DNA from: a virus
Strand: one strand, 5' to 3'
DNA: 24,984 nt
Virus record (IMG/VR): IMGVR_UViG_3300025000_000397
Span: 1 to 24,984 of that record
In this document: piece after piece, positions 15,964 to 23,879 of the stretch
Position numbering within the stretch: position 1 is the stretch's first letter
Layout of the letters: each line of letters opens with the position of its first letter
The notes under the pieces: model-generated
What the model saw: only the letters and a program-made list of their open reading frames with translations
The model's database searches: none
Told to the model about the DNA's origin: nothing
Translations under genes and position numbers: made by a program

Positions 15964-15976
15964 ATGCTTCTTTTGT
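15950..15976 (+). terminator. Intrinsic terminator overlapping the HEG3 stop codon
   Basis: AAGAAGCA (15950-15957) pairs perfectly with TGCTTCTT (15965-15972) across a 7-nt loop containing the TAA stop, then TTG. The stem uses the last codons of the gene. Confidence 0.65.
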
Positions 15977-16028
15977 AATATAAAATCTAAAAAATAATAA
16001 AGGGTAAAAATGGAGGGAATAAATAATA

Positions 16029-16517
16029 ATGGCAATTGATATGAACAGTCGTTCAAAGGTACAAAACTTATGTGATTGGAATGTCTCATGGGAGAGGTTT
16101 TCCATGGACGGAGATGAATTTATTAAAGCAAATCAGACAGTATATATTCCAAATATGGAAATTGAAACACAAGTACAGAATAATAATCTTTTCTTTTCCG
16201 GAAATGACAATATTGGGTCGCACGCGAGAGTTTATATTCACAATCCAGAAATGAGAGAGCATTTAGGTTTCGACAACAAAGAAGAAAAAAGAACTCAATT
16301 AATTCTAAGTGATGAAAAATGTAAAGAAATATTTGATTATAAAACATTTAGCACTTTTAAAAAACATGTAACTGAAAATATCATCACAAATCAAGAAAAA
16401 TCTAAAATAGTTAATTATGCTAAGAAAAATAAGATAAATAATTATGATCAGATTCAATTTCTAGAAAATTTCACAGGTCTTTCATTCAAAACTAACAAAA
16501 CAGATGATAAAGAATAA
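16029..16517 (+). CDS. Structural-module protein of unknown function
   Basis: A 162-residue soluble protein with GGAGGG before ATG 16029. The N-terminal 85 residues look like a beta-rich domain (WNVSWERF, FIKANQTVYIPNMEIETQVQN, HARVYIHNPEMREHLGF); the C-terminal 75 are helical and Lys-rich. It lies between the major capsid region and the head-tail connector, where small proteins of this type are common in Bacillota phages. I cannot assign a function. Confidence 0.6.
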   Translation: MAIDMNSRSKVQNLCDWNVSWERFSMDGDEFIKANQTVYIPNMEIETQVQNNNLFFSGNDNIGSHARVYIHNPEMREHLGFDNKEEKRTQLILSDEKCKEIFDYKTFSTFKKHVTENIITNQEKSKIVNYAKKNKINNYDQIQFLENFTGLSFKTNKTDDKE

Positions 16518-16546
16518 ATATAATAAATCATTGGAGGTGATATAGT

Positions 16547-17230
16547 TTGGGAACTTTACTTCAAAAAGTTTACGATAAATTCCTTATAAAAGTATCAGAT
16601 GTTGATTTTACCTATAAACAAGATTTAATTTTTGAATTTTTTGAAACTGCAATAGGGTATAGCTACAAAACTACACCACATGATTTAGGTTATACTTTAT
16701 ATTCTGATAATGCAGTTTTAATAATCTATGGAATATTAGAAAATAGTGGAAATATTAGTCTTAATATTAATTCTGATACATATACAATTGCACTATTAAA
16801 TACTGATACAAAATTGCAGATTGCTACAAAAATAAAATCAGTAATAGATACTAATTATACAGTTAAACTAGATGATATTGAAAATCCTATGCTTACAATT
16901 ACTAAAATTGATACAGATATTATTACATTAACATTTATAGATACAAGCAATACAAATTTGAATTTAATTGTTAGCAAAACATATGATGGAATAATGCTTA
17001 ATGATTTAGATGTAGATGAAATTGAATTAATTTCATTAAATATGAAGAAGGCATATTTAGACTACTTATTAAAACCATTGTCTCGCCTAAAAAAGCAAAT
17101 TGGAACTAAAGATTTTAATCGTTTGGAAAGTAAAGTAGAAGAATTAAAAGTTTATTCATTAATGTTAAGTAGTTTAAAGGAAGAAATTAAAGATTTCAGG
17201 CAAGAATTTAATTCTTATAGTAATAATTGA
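16547..17230 (+). CDS. Head-tail connector with an inserted beta domain
   Basis: A 227-residue protein from TTG 16547, with GGAGGTGA 6 nt upstream. Residues 1-50 (YDKFLIKVSDVDF, FEFFETAI) and about 147-227 (LDVDEIELISLNMKKAYLDYLL, KDFNRLESKVEELKVYSLMLSSLKEE) together match the all-helical connector that sits under the portal in Bacillota phages; the usual length is about 130-150. Between them, residues about 55-146 form a Thr/Asn/Ile-rich beta segment absent from the common form (ISLNINSDTYTIAL...TDTKLQIATKIKSVID). It resembles the small beta domain seen in phage surface proteins, including the decoration-like protein at 17518. The connector call rests on position and helix pattern. Confidence 0.65.
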   Translation: MGTLLQKVYDKFLIKVSDVDFTYKQDLIFEFFETAIGYSYKTTPHDLGYTLYSDNAVLIIYGILENSGNISLNINSDTYTIALLNTDTKLQIATKIKSVIDTNYTVKLDDIENPMLTITKIDTDIITLTFIDTSNTNLNLIVSKTYDGIMLNDLDVDEIELISLNMKKAYLDYLLKPLSRLKKQIGTKDFNRLESKVEELKVYSLMLSSLKEEIKDFRQEFNSYSNN

Positions 17231-17241
17231 GTTGGTGAAAA

Positions 17242-17469
17242 ATGAATAATAACAATAACAATAAGAAAATTCTTATAAAAACGCCACAATATGAGACTAG
17301 TTTAGAAAATTTATGTAAGAAAGAATATCTAAAAATTAATCATTTAATGCATATGATTGAAAGAGAGTTTGGTATTTCTTTACATAATTATCCTGAACTA
17401 AGAGGTGAGATTCTAAACATTTCAAACTTCATTAAGAGGATGCCTTATTTAGAGAGGGAGATTATGTAA
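17242..17469 (+). CDS. Small protein of unknown function
   Basis: A 75-residue protein starting 12 nt after the connector stop, with a modest ribosome site (GTTGGTG). It begins with an Asn run (MNNNNNNKK), followed by a predicted helical body. No motif is recognisable. Its placement inside the neck operon suggests a virion or assembly role. Confidence 0.5.
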   Translation: MNNNNNNKKILIKTPQYETSLENLCKKEYLKINHLMHMIEREFGISLHNYPELRGEILNISNFIKRMPYLEREIM

Positions 17470-17517
17470 TTTAATAATAATAGAATAGTAGAAAATCAAG
17501 AAAAAGGAGGAAAGATA

Positions 17518-18324
17518 ATGGGATATAGTGATTCTGATTTTATTAGAATATCTGAAAGTGAAGAAATAACCCTAGATGGAGTAACTGCAGGAACAGTATT
17601 AGCTAATAAAGCTGTAGTTGTTGGAGCAAACAAAAATGTTGATGTTCTAGCAGTTGTAGATTTAAAACTAGGTGCTGGTGCAGGAACTTCTGTAACTGCT
17701 ACTGCAACGCAAATCAATTCTTTGATTAATTTTCCTGGAACAATTTCTACAGCAGTAATTGATTTTAATGCCACTGGAGAACCTGCAATGAAAGTTGTAA
17801 TTAATGGTGTTGATTATCAAGAAGCTGATGTAGCAGTAGCTACAACTGGTGTTTGGACAAACGGTGCAAGTGCGGCAAACTCTGCGACTAGTTTAGTTGC
17901 TGCAATTAATGGCGACACAAGAGCAACAGTTCCTTTTACAGCATTTTTGTCTGCAGATGGTGCAAGCGTTGTATTGGCATGGGATGCAATTGGAACTACT
18001 GGAAATATTACTATTACTACAACTAGTGCAGCAAATTGTACTGTAGAGAACTCAGTTGGTGGATCTAATGCAGGTATAAAACAAATGGTTGTCATAGACC
18101 GTATTGTTACTGCACAAGATGTTTTAGCTCTTGAAACCAATATACCAATACCATTTGTACCTACTAAAATATTAGTTAATTATTTTGATGCAGATGGAGT
18201 TTTACTTGGTACAATTACAGATAAGGCATCTATTCAAACAAGTCCAAATCGTGTTCGTGTATTACAAGCAGGTGCTACTCATTTGGCTGCTACCAATGTA
18301 GTTCAAGTAATGGCAGTAGAATAA
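17518..18324 (+). CDS. Head fibre/decoration-like virion protein
   Basis: A 268-residue protein with a perfect AAAGGAGGAAAG site before ATG 17518. The N-terminal DGVTAGTVLANKAVVVGANKN pattern is widespread in phage capsid decoration and head-fibre proteins. The middle (about 80-180) is Ala/Thr/Val-rich with NGVDYQ and many short strands, like the insertion in the connector at 16547. The C-terminal 80 residues (IPFVPTKILVNYFDADGVLLGTITD...) form another beta domain. Codon use is more GC-rich than in neighbouring genes, in line with high expression. Exact attachment (head or tail) is not shown. Confidence 0.6.
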   Translation: MGYSDSDFIRISESEEITLDGVTAGTVLANKAVVVGANKNVDVLAVVDLKLGAGAGTSVTATATQINSLINFPGTISTAVIDFNATGEPAMKVVINGVDYQEADVAVATTGVWTNGASAANSATSLVAAINGDTRATVPFTAFLSADGASVVLAWDAIGTTGNITITTTSAANCTVENSVGGSNAGIKQMVVIDRIVTAQDVLALETNIPIPFVPTKILVNYFDADGVLLGTITDKASIQTSPNRVRVLQAGATHLAATNVVQVMAVE

Positions 18325-18380
18325 TAAGCAATAATTATAATTGTGATTAAATAAAAATAATTAAGAGGAGTGATTTAATA

Positions 18381-18659
18381 ATGGCAACTAATTTCATTGG
18401 ACGGTCTTTAACGGCGAACATTGCAGAACAAAATGTCACATTGGATATGTCTTTTATTAATCTTATTGTAAACGATAGTACAAGTACAGTTACTTTGTCT
18501 TTTGACGTGGCAAGTGCAAACGCATCTAATAATTTGATGGTATTAAAAACAGGAGAATCTAGAAAAAATATTGCAGTACCTTTTGGAAAATTATACTATA
18601 AAGCTGCTGCAGATGCGTCTTATCTTAGGATTGAAGGATTAGCAAAAGCAGAATTCTAA
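18381..18659 (+). CDS. Small beta-rich virion protein, decoration candidate
   Basis: A 92-residue protein with a GAGGAGTGAT site before ATG 18381. It is Ala/Ser/Thr-rich with alternating hydrophobics (VTLDMSFINLIVN, STVTLSFDVA, LYYKAAADASYLRIEG), suggesting a small beta sandwich. It follows the head-fibre-like gene and precedes a strong hairpin. It may be a decoration or accessory subunit; no family is recognised. Confidence 0.5.
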   Translation: MATNFIGRSLTANIAEQNVTLDMSFINLIVNDSTSTVTLSFDVASANASNNLMVLKTGESRKNIAVPFGKLYYKAAADASYLRIEGLAKAEF

Positions 18660-18687
18660 TTTTATTAAAAACAATATGATGTAATTT

Positions 18688-18720
18688 GAATAGAGGATTA
18701 TAATAATTAATCCTCTATTC
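18688..18720. other. Perfect 13-bp hairpin without a T tail
   Basis: GAATAGAGGATTA (18688-18700) pairs perfectly with TAATCCTCTATTC (18708-18720) across the 7-nt loop TAATAAT. It is followed by TATAAGGTTGTG, which is the ribosome site of the next gene, not by a T run. It may be an mRNA processing or protection element, a weak terminator, or a protein-binding palindrome. Confidence 0.75.
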
Positions 18721-18739
18721 TATAAGGTTGTGATTTCTT

Positions 18740-19915
18740 ATGGATGTTAGAAGAAAATGGATAGAAGATAGTTCAAATTATTATGCTAAAGAAGAAACAA
18801 TATCAGATGTAAAAGAAAACTATGATGTTCGTAGATATTATAGTGCAGAAGGTTTCAGTACAATAATTGATGATATTACAACACAAGTAATAGTTCAATC
18901 ACATTCAAATCCTTTAAATGAGGGAAAATATGATAAAAAGATTCATATGCCAATTGAAACTGTAGTAAATACTGGATCAATTGTAGAATGGGAAGGTAGT
19001 AAATGGATTATTATAAGCAATATTGATAATTTACAAGCATATAAAACTGCAAGTATGATTAAATCCAACAACACCATCCAATTCTACGACTCCACATCAA
19101 CTCTCCACACAATCCATTGCATAATCTCAAAAGGCTTAATCTCCCTAGATGAACAAAAAATAATATCAACTTTAGATTCAGAAATTGCAATACAAATAAG
19201 CAATACTGATATCACTAGACAAATTCCAATGAATTATGTGTTCAAAATTGGATTGAGGAATTATACGGTGGTAAATATTGATGATATTACTGTGAATGGT
19301 TTGCTGATTTTAAAAATGGTATATAGCGAAGTTGAACAAGTATTTCCATCATATTCTCTTACTATTTTAAATGGTGATTCAATTCAAGCAGACATTAATA
19401 CGCCTGTACAATTAAATATTCAAGTAAAAGATAGAGAAACAATAATTACATCTCCTTTGCTTACTTTTACCTCAAGTAATAATTTAATTGCTAATGTATC
19501 AAACACAGGATTAGTAAGTTTCTTATCTGTAGGGGGTGTGAGTATTAGTTGCAAATTGGACAATGATAATTTGATTCAGGATAGTATTGGAATTGAAATT
19601 GTTGAGGAAGAAAAGCATAATTATACAGCAGTGATTGATTTGGGTAGTATTTCAATAATTAAAACTTACTCTTCTACTTATACTTGTACATTTAAGGATA
19701 ATGGAATTGCAATTACGGATACATCAGTTTTCTATTTGACTAGTGATGATGGAATTAGCGAGACTGTATTGGCGAGTATTGTAAGTCAAGATGGTGTTGG
19801 GAATAGTTGTGTTGTAAAGGGATTGGGGTTAGGGTATGTTAGATTGTTTGTTAAAAATGTTGGTGAGACAGTATTTAGTAGTGGGTTTAGGATTCAGATT
19901 AAGAGTTTGTTTTAG
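18740..19915 (+). CDS. Neck/head-closure candidate with C-terminal Ig-like domain
   Basis: A 391-residue protein with an AAGGTTGTG site before ATG 18740, just after the hairpin. Residues 1-110 (MDVRRKWIEDSSNYY, SIVEWEGSKWIIISN) resemble head-closure or neck proteins, which often carry a 'W.G..wii' beta barrel. A second barrel-like segment covers about 110-210. Residues about 212-290 match a bacterial Ig-like group 2 domain (YSLTILNGDSIQADINTPVQL, ANVSNTGLVSFLSVGGVSI), followed by another beta domain to the end. Ig-like domains on phage virions often bind surface sugars weakly. The neck call is from position and N-terminal pattern. Confidence 0.55.
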   Translation: MDVRRKWIEDSSNYYAKEETISDVKENYDVRRYYSAEGFSTIIDDITTQVIVQSHSNPLNEGKYDKKIHMPIETVVNTGSIVEWEGSKWIIISNIDNLQAYKTASMIKSNNTIQFYDSTSTLHTIHCIISKGLISLDEQKIISTLDSEIAIQISNTDITRQIPMNYVFKIGLRNYTVVNIDDITVNGLLILKMVYSEVEQVFPSYSLTILNGDSIQADINTPVQLNIQVKDRETIITSPLLTFTSSNNLIANVSNTGLVSFLSVGGVSISCKLDNDNLIQDSIGIEIVEEEKHNYTAVIDLGSISIIKTYSSTYTCTFKDNGIAITDTSVFYLTSDDGISETVLASIVSQDGVGNSCVVKGLGLGYVRLFVKNVGETVFSSGFRIQIKSLF

Positions 19916-19950
19916 TCTATAATTTTTTAGTCTAGAGGTGGTGTGTTAGC

Positions 19951-20448
19951 ATAGAAAAATCTTTCAAATTTAAGCATATAGAAAATAATCTTGTGAAACT
20001 ATTATCTTTGTTACTTGGTAGTCAAAATATCTCAAAATATATTTATCATTTAGTAGATGACCCTTTATCTGAATCTGACGTAACAGAAGACTTAATGGTA
20101 AATGGAAATATAATATTAACTCTATTTGATGAAACAGTATTAACAAATTCTCAGGTTAAAGTATTCTTAAATCCATTTAATGGTTCTCTTAAATCAATGC
20201 CACTTTCTGACATAGTTTTTACTTTAGACATAATTGTACCAAATCTCTATTGGAAGTTAAATGGTATGGGACAATTGAGACCATACAGAATAAGTGATGA
20301 GTTTGCACAATTAGTTGACGGACAAAAGGTTGCTGGTTTAGGAGAAGTAAATATTACTAATTTTAAAGCATACAAAGTTAATGAAACTTACTCTGGATTA
20401 ACTTTATTTATTGAAGTTAATTCTTCAACTTTAAAAGGACTGAGATAA
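19951..20448 (+). CDS. Neck/tail-completion candidate, probable ATA start
   Basis: About 165 residues. The frame is open from 19936, and AGAGGTGGTG (19934-19943) lies at good distance from ATA 19951 (encoding xEKSFKFKHIENN); there is no ATG, GTG or TTG in frame near it. GTG 19993 is the first standard start but has no ribosome site and would remove 14 residues. The protein has LLSLLLGSQNISKYIYHLV and a strand-rich core (IVPNLYWKLNGMGQLRPYRISDEFAQLVDG). The stop abuts the next ATG. I do not recognise the family; a neck or tail-completion role is inferred from position. Confidence 0.55.
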   Translation: MEKSFKFKHIENNLVKLLSLLLGSQNISKYIYHLVDDPLSESDVTEDLMVNGNIILTLFDETVLTNSQVKVFLNPFNGSLKSMPLSDIVFTLDIIVPNLYWKLNGMGQLRPYRISDEFAQLVDGQKVAGLGEVNITNFKAYKVNETYSGLTLFIEVNSSTLKGLR

Positions 20449-21186
20449 ATGGCAGAACTTAAATATATTTTTGCTCAACCTGATTACATAGAAGGAATTG
20501 ATAAAGATAATCCAATATACATTCATCCAGTTAGATTAAAAGATTACGATAAATTTATAGAAGCATCGCATCTTTTATACATATCTAAGAATCATTTTGA
20601 AAATGTAGATTATCCTTTGTTACTATTAATTTTTAGCAGTTTGCCACATTTGCAATTAACACAAGAAGAGTTAGTAAAAAAATTAGAGGATATTTTTTCT
20701 ATTATAACTAGACAAGATGTTAAGTTTATATCAAATGAACAAATAGAAGGATTTATAGTAGATAGTTCTAATATTATTACAATTTATAATTATGAAGAAA
20801 TTAGAAATATAATATTAAAACAAAATCTAATACATGAACAAAAGATATACAAAACAAAACTTATGAATGATTGGGCACAAAAAGCTTTAAAAGCAAAACA
20901 AAAAAATGCTTCTAAAATTTTAATGGAAGATATAATTACTACTGTTTCAGTTGGTACTGGTAAAAATTATTCAGATTTAGAGAATTATACAATCTATCAG
21001 ATTTATTCTGATTTTTATAGATTGAGGAAAATGGTGGAGTATGATACAAATGTTCAATTCAAGTGTGTTGGTGCTGATTTAAAACTTGATGATTATGCCG
21101 AAGATTTAGATATTTTTCACAATCCTTATGATGATTTATTTGTTAGTTCAGATAAATTAGGTGGATTAAATAAAGCACTAAAATAA
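20449..21186 (+). CDS. Conserved-looking tail-module protein, function unknown
   Basis: A 245-residue protein directly abutting the preceding stop (translational coupling likely). It is mainly helical and acidic/lysine-rich: an IYIHPVRLKDYDKFIEAS start, a Lys-rich helix KALKAKQKNASKILMEDIITTVSV, then TIYQIYSDFYRLRKMVEYD and a C-terminal HNPYDDLFVSSDKLGGLN. It precedes the tail-tube candidate, and a tail assembly or chaperone role is possible. No slippery frameshift arrangement typical of tail chaperones is seen. Confidence 0.5.
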   Translation: MAELKYIFAQPDYIEGIDKDNPIYIHPVRLKDYDKFIEASHLLYISKNHFENVDYPLLLLIFSSLPHLQLTQEELVKKLEDIFSIITRQDVKFISNEQIEGFIVDSSNIITIYNYEEIRNIILKQNLIHEQKIYKTKLMNDWAQKALKAKQKNASKILMEDIITTVSVGTGKNYSDLENYTIYQIYSDFYRLRKMVEYDTNVQFKCVGADLKLDDYAEDLDIFHNPYDDLFVSSDKLGGLNKALK

Positions 21187-21202
21187 AAGGAGGAATTATA
21201 CA

Positions 21203-21976
21203 ATGTCAAAAAAACTAGTTTGTGACGTTTTTGATGCCATTATGGTGGATAATGTGGATGGTAGTGTTGCTGGAACAACTACATTACAAAGTGCAAATAT
21301 TGATATAGCTGTTTCTGAAGTCGAAATTAGAGCAGGTAAAGGAAATGCCTTACAAGCTACACTCCATGTACAACGTGATATTAGTGTAGATTTAACAGAT
21401 ATTGAGTGGAAACCTGAATGGATTGCTAAACAGTTTGGAACATCTATTGCTACTGGGGCAGGTGTTGGGTATGCTATGCCAAAATGGTATGAAGTGGTTG
21501 ATTTAGATGGCACAGGAGCTGGAACTGCTTTGGGTTTTACTCTTGAAAAAGAACCTTTAGCATCCGCTAGTGGATTGTCTATTTATGATGAAGATGGTGC
21601 TATTATTGCGGTAACTACAAATTATACTATTGCAGCAAAAGTTGTAACAATTGTAACTGCTGGTGTTGCGGTTGGTGATTTATATGAAGTAAGAACATAT
21701 AAATATGCTACTCCTGCTACTACTCAAACACTTACAATGGAAAGTAATAAATTCTCTCATGGTGTTACATTAGTTCTTTCTACTTTTGAAACAGATGAAA
21801 ACGAATCTAATCCATTTGAATTGCAATATCAGTTTACAAATGCTATTCCTAATGGATCTTTCCAAATTAATACATCATCTGAGAAAAATGCTGCAACACA
21901 GAATTTAAAATTAAAGGTTATTAAACCAGCTACGACCACTGTTGTTGGTAAATTGCTTAGAATTCCTTTATCTTAG
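21203..21976 (+). CDS. Major tail (tail-tube) protein candidate
   Basis: A 257-residue protein with a perfect AAAAGGAGGA site before ATG 21203, suggesting high expression. It is strand-rich, with ANIDIAVSEVEIRAGKGNALQATLHVQRDISVDLTDIEW, KFSHGVTLVLSTFETDENE and ELQYQFTNAIPNGSFQINTSSEKNA, a pattern fitting a tube or capsid-lattice protein. A Gly/Ala/Thr-rich middle (about 100-175) looks like an extra surface domain. Position after neck genes favours tail tube. It could also be a second decoration protein. Confidence 0.5.
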   Translation: MSKKLVCDVFDAIMVDNVDGSVAGTTTLQSANIDIAVSEVEIRAGKGNALQATLHVQRDISVDLTDIEWKPEWIAKQFGTSIATGAGVGYAMPKWYEVVDLDGTGAGTALGFTLEKEPLASASGLSIYDEDGAIIAVTTNYTIAAKVVTIVTAGVAVGDLYEVRTYKYATPATTQTLTMESNKFSHGVTLVLSTFETDENESNPFELQYQFTNAIPNGSFQINTSSEKNAATQNLKLKVIKPATTTVVGKLLRIPLS

Positions 21977-22006
21977 TTGAGCAATAAATAATTACATATG
22001 GTTTTT

Positions 22007-22073
22007 TATAAATTTGCGCGAGTTTATAAGAGTAATTAAGAAGACTATATTATCCGAAATATAGTCTTCTTTC
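22007..22073 (+). terminator. Hairpin pair upstream of HEG4, terminator candidate
   Basis: TATAAATT/AGTTTATA (22007-22014/22021-22028) forms one hairpin. GAAGACTATAT (22040-22050) pairs perfectly with ATATAGTCTTC (22059-22069), followed by TTTCCC. The second stem is strong, but the T tail is only three long. Confidence 0.6.
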
Positions 22074-22105
22074 CCATGTCTCTGATTCGGAAGGAGAATG
22101 ATAAA

Positions 22106-23737
22106 ATGTTAATAACCAAAGAAGTTAGTGTAGAAATAACAAATAGAAACAAATTTTATTATAATAAACTAGGACATAGTTGTTCATCTGGAGATATTAT
22201 ACATATAAAAATAGATGATTTGTATAATGGTTCTAATATGATAGTAGAATGTTTATGTGATTATTGTCTAAAAGAAGGGATAGAAACAATACTTCCAAAG
22301 CAATATTATAAATACAATAAAGAGCGTGAAAAATTTCCTTCTGATACATGTTACAAACACAGATATGAGAAAGAATATGATAAATTAAAATATAAAAATG
22401 ATAATGGGTTATTAACTATATCAGATAGGAGATACTATACTTTTAAAGAAAACAGATTAAAAGGATTAAAGAATTACATAGAGAAATTTGGAACTATAAC
22501 TAATATGAGGAAAAATAATAAATATTTATACAAAGAAATATTACGTAACAAAGAAACCCCAACATCATTAGCTGAAGAGATGGGATATAATATATTTGAG
22601 ATATGTGATAAATTAACTCCACATTATTTAGATGACTGGAATAAATTTGAGACTCAAATTAGAATTTTAATAAACAAATTTAATAGATTTCCAACTATAG
22701 TAGAAATTACAAAGGAATTGGGCATAGGTCAACAATATATTAATTATCATGGTGGAATTTATGATATAAAGAGAAAGTTAAACTATGTTGACGAAGGTGA
22801 TTTGATCGATGATTCTGGATACTACAATTCTTCTTCCTACGAATATATTTTCAGCCAGTGGATTTTAAACAATTCATATGTTAAAGTAGATAGAAATGTT
22901 TTGATATCAGATAATCCAAAAGAAGATGGAAATTATAATTGTGACTTCGTTCTATCTTTGCAAAATGATACTAAGTTGTGGGTAGAGATTTGGGGAGGTT
23001 ATAGAAGTAAATCTAAAGATCAATTCCACAATTATAATGAAACGCATGACATTAAAATAAAATTATATGATAAGCATAAACATAATCTAATATCCATATA
23101 TCCTGAGTTCTTTGATAATAAGAAGTATGAAGAAATACAAACTGCCCTTTATGAATTATTTAGCGATAAAATCGAATGTATACATAAAAATATAGATGTT
23201 GAAAAAATAATTCCATACACTTTAATAGATGAACAAGAATTAATAGATAAAATTATGTCCTATTCAACTAATGATGAATACTTGCCAACGGTGAAAGTTG
23301 TTGAAAAAGCAAATAATAGACTGATGAGAGAAATTGTAAAAAGATATGGTAATTATGGTAAATTTTCTAAGAAAATAGGAATGCCTATGGAATTTAAAAC
23401 AAATAAATATTGGGACGAAGATAAGATATTTGAGTATTTTGGATTATTACATGATAAATATAATAAGTTATTAAATAGACCTGAAATTCAGAAATTAAAA
23501 GATAAGTGTATATTATGCAGGGATTTAAGTAGAGTTATTACTGTCATGCATAAGTATGGTGGTGGGTTCAGAAATATGCAACTAACATATTTTATGAATA
23601 ATATAAATGAAGTAAGTAATGAAGATATTTTACTACTAAATAGAATAGCAGACAATAAAATAAACGACAATACTCCAGAACACCAACTCCTAGCAAAACA
23701 AATCCTAGAAAAATATAATAAACAACAACCAGCATAA
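22106..23737 (+). CDS. Homing endonuclease-like protein with PD-(D/E)xK nuclease (HEG4)
   Basis: A 543-residue protein. ATG 22106 is chosen because GAAGGAGAATGATAAA precedes it and because it aligns with HEG1 at the MLITKEV start; in-frame ATG 22076 has no site. The N-terminal 90 residues share with HEG1 the plan H/YY..LG....IKIDDL..GS..., CDYC and a later Cys. The middle holds helix repeats (FNRFPTIVEITKELGIG). The nuclease at about 240-340 has YEYIF (Glu246), NYNCDFVL (Asp280), LWVEIWGGY (Glu294) and a Lys-rich helix, fitting a PD-(D/E)xK core but different from the HEG1/HEG3 nuclease. C-terminal KRYGNYGKFSKKIGM-type units probably bind DNA. It is free-standing between two virion genes. Confidence 0.68.
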   Translation: MLITKEVSVEITNRNKFYYNKLGHSCSSGDIIHIKIDDLYNGSNMIVECLCDYCLKEGIETILPKQYYKYNKEREKFPSDTCYKHRYEKEYDKLKYKNDNGLLTISDRRYYTFKENRLKGLKNYIEKFGTITNMRKNNKYLYKEILRNKETPTSLAEEMGYNIFEICDKLTPHYLDDWNKFETQIRILINKFNRFPTIVEITKELGIGQQYINYHGGIYDIKRKLNYVDEGDLIDDSGYYNSSSYEYIFSQWILNNSYVKVDRNVLISDNPKEDGNYNCDFVLSLQNDTKLWVEIWGGYRSKSKDQFHNYNETHDIKIKLYDKHKHNLISIYPEFFDNKKYEEIQTALYELFSDKIECIHKNIDVEKIIPYTLIDEQELIDKIMSYSTNDEYLPTVKVVEKANNRLMREIVKRYGNYGKFSKKIGMPMEFKTNKYWDEDKIFEYFGLLHDKYNKLLNRPEIQKLKDKCILCRDLSRVITVMHKYGGGFRNMQLTYFMNNINEVSNEDILLLNRIADNKINDNTPEHQLLAKQILEKYNKQQPA

Positions 23738-23770
23738 ATTATGAGCAATAGCTAAGTTCATAATTAACAC

Positions 23771-23822
23771 AAAAATAAGAGGAAGACAGACATTCAAATT
23801 GTCTTCTTCCTCTTATTTTTTT
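23771..23822. terminator. Strong, probably bidirectional terminator after HEG4
   Basis: The 17-nt arm 23771-23787 pairs with 23801-23820 (3-nt bulge) around a 13-nt loop. A-rich on the left and T-rich on the right (ATTTTTTTA), it can terminate in either direction. Confidence 0.85.
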
Positions 23823-23879
23823 ACTATTTCCTCCATTCTCTAAAACAATTCCCAATAAAGAAAGGAAGTGCTCCAAACA

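Noticed and set aside
17817-18140. Minus-strand frame of 107 codons
   Set aside because: It overlaps a well-supported virion gene; its low-complexity Ala/Val/Thr content mirrors the + strand repeats.
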